Assembly (NCBI GenBank): GCA_030522415.1 | Contig: CM060127.1 | Location: forward strand, 17,379,314 to 17,443,313 | Origin: Channallabes apus | Lineage: Eukaryota; Chordata; Actinopteri; Siluriformes; Clariidae | Direction: 5' to 3' | Length of the DNA stretch: 64,000 nt | Shown: one piece after another, positions 60,618-64,000 of the stretch | Position numbering within the stretch: the stretch's first letter is position 1 | Layout: each line of letters opens with the position of its first letter | Made by a program: the position numbers and the translations under genes | The notes under the pieces: model-generated | Seen by the model: the letters and a program-made list of their open reading frames with translations, nothing else | Databases searched by the model: none | Told to the model about the DNA's origin: nothing

Positions 60618-63600
60618 ACAGAAACACACATACAGTACACACATACATACACACACACACCTTTCTATCAAGGAGTTGCGCGAGCATCTAGAGAGCTGAG
60701 GCGGTCAGAGTGAGGGGGTCTGAGTGAGGGCAGAAGAGAGATAACGTCAGAGTTCATGAGGTTTGCTGGCTCGTGCTCTACAATGACATAACGAGAGAAG
60801 AAAAACACACACACACACACACACTTTTGTGTTAAAGCTACATGGACAGGATGAAGACGGTTAAAGATGGAGAAATCAGTCCATCAACTGCGACATGTGT
60901 TGTGATGGAGCCTATGTGGAGTACCTTTGTGTAGAGGAACAGTTTGTACAGAAGATGTACGGAATGACAGTTAAAAATAATTTTCTTAAATTTATGCCCA
61001 CTTTCAGTACAGTCCTTGAAGAATTTGATAAATTCCCAATATCAGATGAAGTTGTTGAAGATCATCATATGACCAGCTGCACTGAACAACAAAAATGAAA
61101 TCAGCCACGCTCCTGCTCTGGTTCATCTTCAGATCTCCTGGAGTCTTCCCACAATACCCTGCAGCAAGACAGAGGGGAGGATGGTAGACTCTTCTCTAAA
61201 AGACATGAAAGACAAGCAGCGGGAGATCTGTGGCCTCCTTGCAGTATGATAATGAACAAAACAGGACACTTGACAAATTTAATAAAACGCCGATGATTCC
61301 AAAACAAATGATATTTTTCACTGCGGCACTCTTTAAAGAACCGTGACACAGGTGCTCACTCTTCAGACTGTTTCTGGAGGCCAAACATTTCGTCTAAATA
61401 ACATCCAAACATCTTAATCTGGCATTCACAACCTTTTTATGAGCATCTTCATTTGCTTAAAAAATAAAAAAATCAAATCAAATCCACTGTTCGAGGATCA
61501 ACAGAAAGCACTAACATCCTGGAGCATGTCAACATGGACATCTGTGGATCGACCTCCGCATGGGGTTCCGGTGACATAATCGCACGCAAGTGTGTGAGCT
61601 GCGCACAAACGGAGTGTAAACGTGAAGATTTGATGAGCAAGAGGTGAGCAGAGTAAACAGGAAGGAGGCATGGTTAAGCAGTATAAACTTCAGAGACGGT
61701 ATCCACAACACAAGTGCCCTGGTTTTTACCTCTCCATGGCTGAGCTTTAATTACACACAGGCTGCCACAGACGGGTGGCACAGTGCCAGAGAGTCCGAAC
61801 ATCTGCTACTCTCTCTCGACCTGCTCTGGAACGAAACAGAGAAGGCCTCAGACAGAGAATGCCTCCTCACACACTTATTACCGTCATGAAAAAAGAAAAA
61901 ATCTGAAAGGATATATTTTTTAATATGCTTATAAATATATAAAGTTGGCTGATGGGGATGCATCATGAGACGAGACGGGATTCTCCAAATAAGTAGGTTT
62001 CTGATTAAATTTGTATATAGCAAGTGGAAGCTGAGTGTATTCAGTAACTGGGTCTACGGATGATGCCAAAGTTAACCATATCTCAGAAAAAATACAAAAT
62101 GCAGAACAAAACTTTTGAGCGCAAAACGATGAACTCAATGAACCCACAGTTACATCATAAAACAAGCCAATACAAATATGTATGGAATAATAAAAAAAAA
62201 AAAAAACATCAATAATCAATGGGAAATGATCATAGCATTACACTAAACTGCAAACCCTCCATGCACACATACCCTCCTGCTCTTCATCAACATCATCATA
62301 AATCATTCCCCATGATCTATTTCTCTAAATCGACCTAAAGACATCCCAAGTTATCATGATTTATGACAAAATCAATCATCCATTTCCTTTTTTTTAACAG
62401 AATCATGTACTGACTGGCCTAAATAAATAAATAAATAAAACACTAATATTTCATTCATCCTCCTTTAGCTTTGATTACGGTGCTTAATGTGGTGTATGTG
62501 AAAACGATTCCTCATGCGCCCAAAACCACTTTCACAATTTGACTCCTGGAATATGCTCGAACCATCAGGGGGATAAACTCCATATGGGATAATCTGGTCA
62601 TTCAGGTATTCAAGAGATTCGTTTTATCGACACATAAGGTTGCTGAGCCTAAAACCTGAGCAATTGAAGCAACCCCAGATCATAAAACGATATAATGCGA
62701 TGTGTTCTTATCCCAATTCCAGTAATGTTAATGCGACATGCTGAGGAGGCGAAACAGACTAAGAGTCTTTCGTACATTAGGGCTCCGGGATCGTTTCAGA
62801 GAACATTTAACTCCAAAGTCTGGTTAATTGTCATCAGTGAGAACACGACTGTTCCAGGCTCGGGAACCGTGTCTGATGCTGCTTGAAGAGGTGATCTCGG
62901 ACACAGAACGACGTACTCGGGCATGGATCAGATCAGGTATGGAAGCCAATATCACCTGATCATGAAATTAGACTCTGTAGAAAGACACACGAGGCATTGC
63001 TCTTCACATTTTTTTCAAACATATCAATAATATTAGGCATTCAGTCACAGTTCTTGTCCTCTTCTTCTCTTGTGTTTAATAGCAGCTCACAAACCGTTTA
63101 TGAGCGGACTGCCACCTGCTGTATCGGAGAGCGTGAATACGGAAGTGTACCCGAGTACAGAGAACAAAAATAATGTGAATGGTGGCCACCAGAGGGGGAG
63201 GGGGGAAGAATTGTTCCTGGGCACGTGGAACAATTCAAATCAATCGTGCCTATTGTGAAAATGCCTTAAAAGTAGTGAAGTGTCTGGAGATCAGAAATCA
63301 AATTCATCTCTGCTTTCCCTCGTAAAGAAGGCATTTCAGGACTCATTTCAGTCCAAGATTAACAGTTTGTTCGGCACATTTAGACTCAAACTGTTTTTTT
63401 GAGCAAGGCCCAACAGAGGGCAAGATTTGCCAAATGTAATTACAAGACTGTCTAATGCATTATGCATTTTTTCTTAATTTAGCCGTGCACATCTAGCGAC
63501 AAGAGAAGAAAAAGTTTCAGAGGTGCTCATGGACCTTGTAGAGAAAATACCTTGTAAGAAACTGGATCGGAAGCACAAACAGTTGTTCACATAATTAAAA

Positions 63601-63702
63601 GCATAAACCTAAATGTCTTAAAACATTACATCATCTTTTCACGACACAGGATTAACCATTTTGTTTAAGCTTACATAACCATCGAACTCCATTCAGATTC
63701 AG

Positions 63703-63740
<38 letters not shown>
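63703..63740. repeat. (CA)n microsatellite
   Basis: About 19 CA units near the right edge. Confidence 0.95.
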
Positions 63741-63743
<3 letters not shown>

Positions 63744-64000
63744 AAAGAAATCCTTTAACAACTCTGGGAAGAAGCTTTAACGTTTCTTCATTCCTAAACC
63801 CTTCTTAGTCCCCACTGAGACAGACGTCAGTAGATATTTACAGAGACAGAGAGTGCGAGACCCAGAGACACACTGCACATGGACTGCTGCTTATCTGTTT
63901 AAGGGAACCTCTGACTGCAGGCAGTTGATCTCTGATTATAGAGAGCATTGTGGCGCTTGCCCGGGAGTGTAGAGTAAACCCACAGCACCCACTAGTGGCG

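Larger units (their letters stand above)
59660..64000. other. region upstream of ptk2, no gene recognised
   Basis: This 4.3 kb upstream of the distal first-exon candidate contains (GT)n/(CA)n tracts (59760-59798, 60176-60200, 60806-60823, 63703-63740), a GGA-rich stretch with an 18-base G run (59840-59955) and a 37-bp duplication. Short open frames such as 60895-61098 are not recognisable. No neighbouring host gene is seen. Confidence 0.6.

Overview
The window is vertebrate nuclear DNA from a ray-finned fish. It has long introns, dense (CA)n/(TG)n microsatellites, Tc1/mariner, hAT and piggyBac-like DNA transposons, and tRNA-derived SINEs of the kinds typical of teleosts. The repeat mix suggests an otophysan such as a catfish, but that is inference.

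One host gene explains nearly the whole window: the 5' part of ptk2 (focal adhesion kinase, FAK) on the minus strand. Eight coding exons with consensus GT-AG boundaries and matching phases run from the main ATG at 25921 down to 371. They encode the first 292 residues: the N-terminal tail, FERM lobes F1 and F2, and the start of F3. The rest of the FERM domain, the kinase domain and the FAT domain lie beyond the left edge. Exons are at 25718-25953, 20626-20792, 11444-11531, 8683-8762, 8515-8577, 4787-4841, 712-852 and 371-448.

The exon with the main ATG stays open upstream to its acceptor, in the frame reading EYDRHLAYSKG-M. Upstream (26-60 kb) there are candidate 5' exons whose ATG frames end in the phase needed to join it: 59557-59650 (with a TATA-like box), 34443-34536, and more weakly 28420-28486. 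A 27-nt microexon with a (CT)-rich acceptor lies at 45936-45962. This possible alternative N-terminus system is the most interesting host feature here.

The introns carry mobile elements. There is a near full-length Tc1 element (11911-13515) whose 335-residue transposase has lost five residues in the catalytic core. There are two decayed Tc1 copies (2415-3190, 46614-47841) and a short Tc1-type MITE (27092-27364). Three hAT elements have 8-bp target duplications (43092-43956; 48172-48800 with an internal minisatellite; 52829-53927 with a broken BED-finger transposase). A TTAA-flanked piggyBac-like unit (40778-42629) holds two tRNA-Glu-like sequences. Several SINEs are present, two with clean target duplications, plus a LINE 3' end (35976-36175). 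No second host gene could be supported; 60-64 kb appears to be ptk2 upstream DNA.
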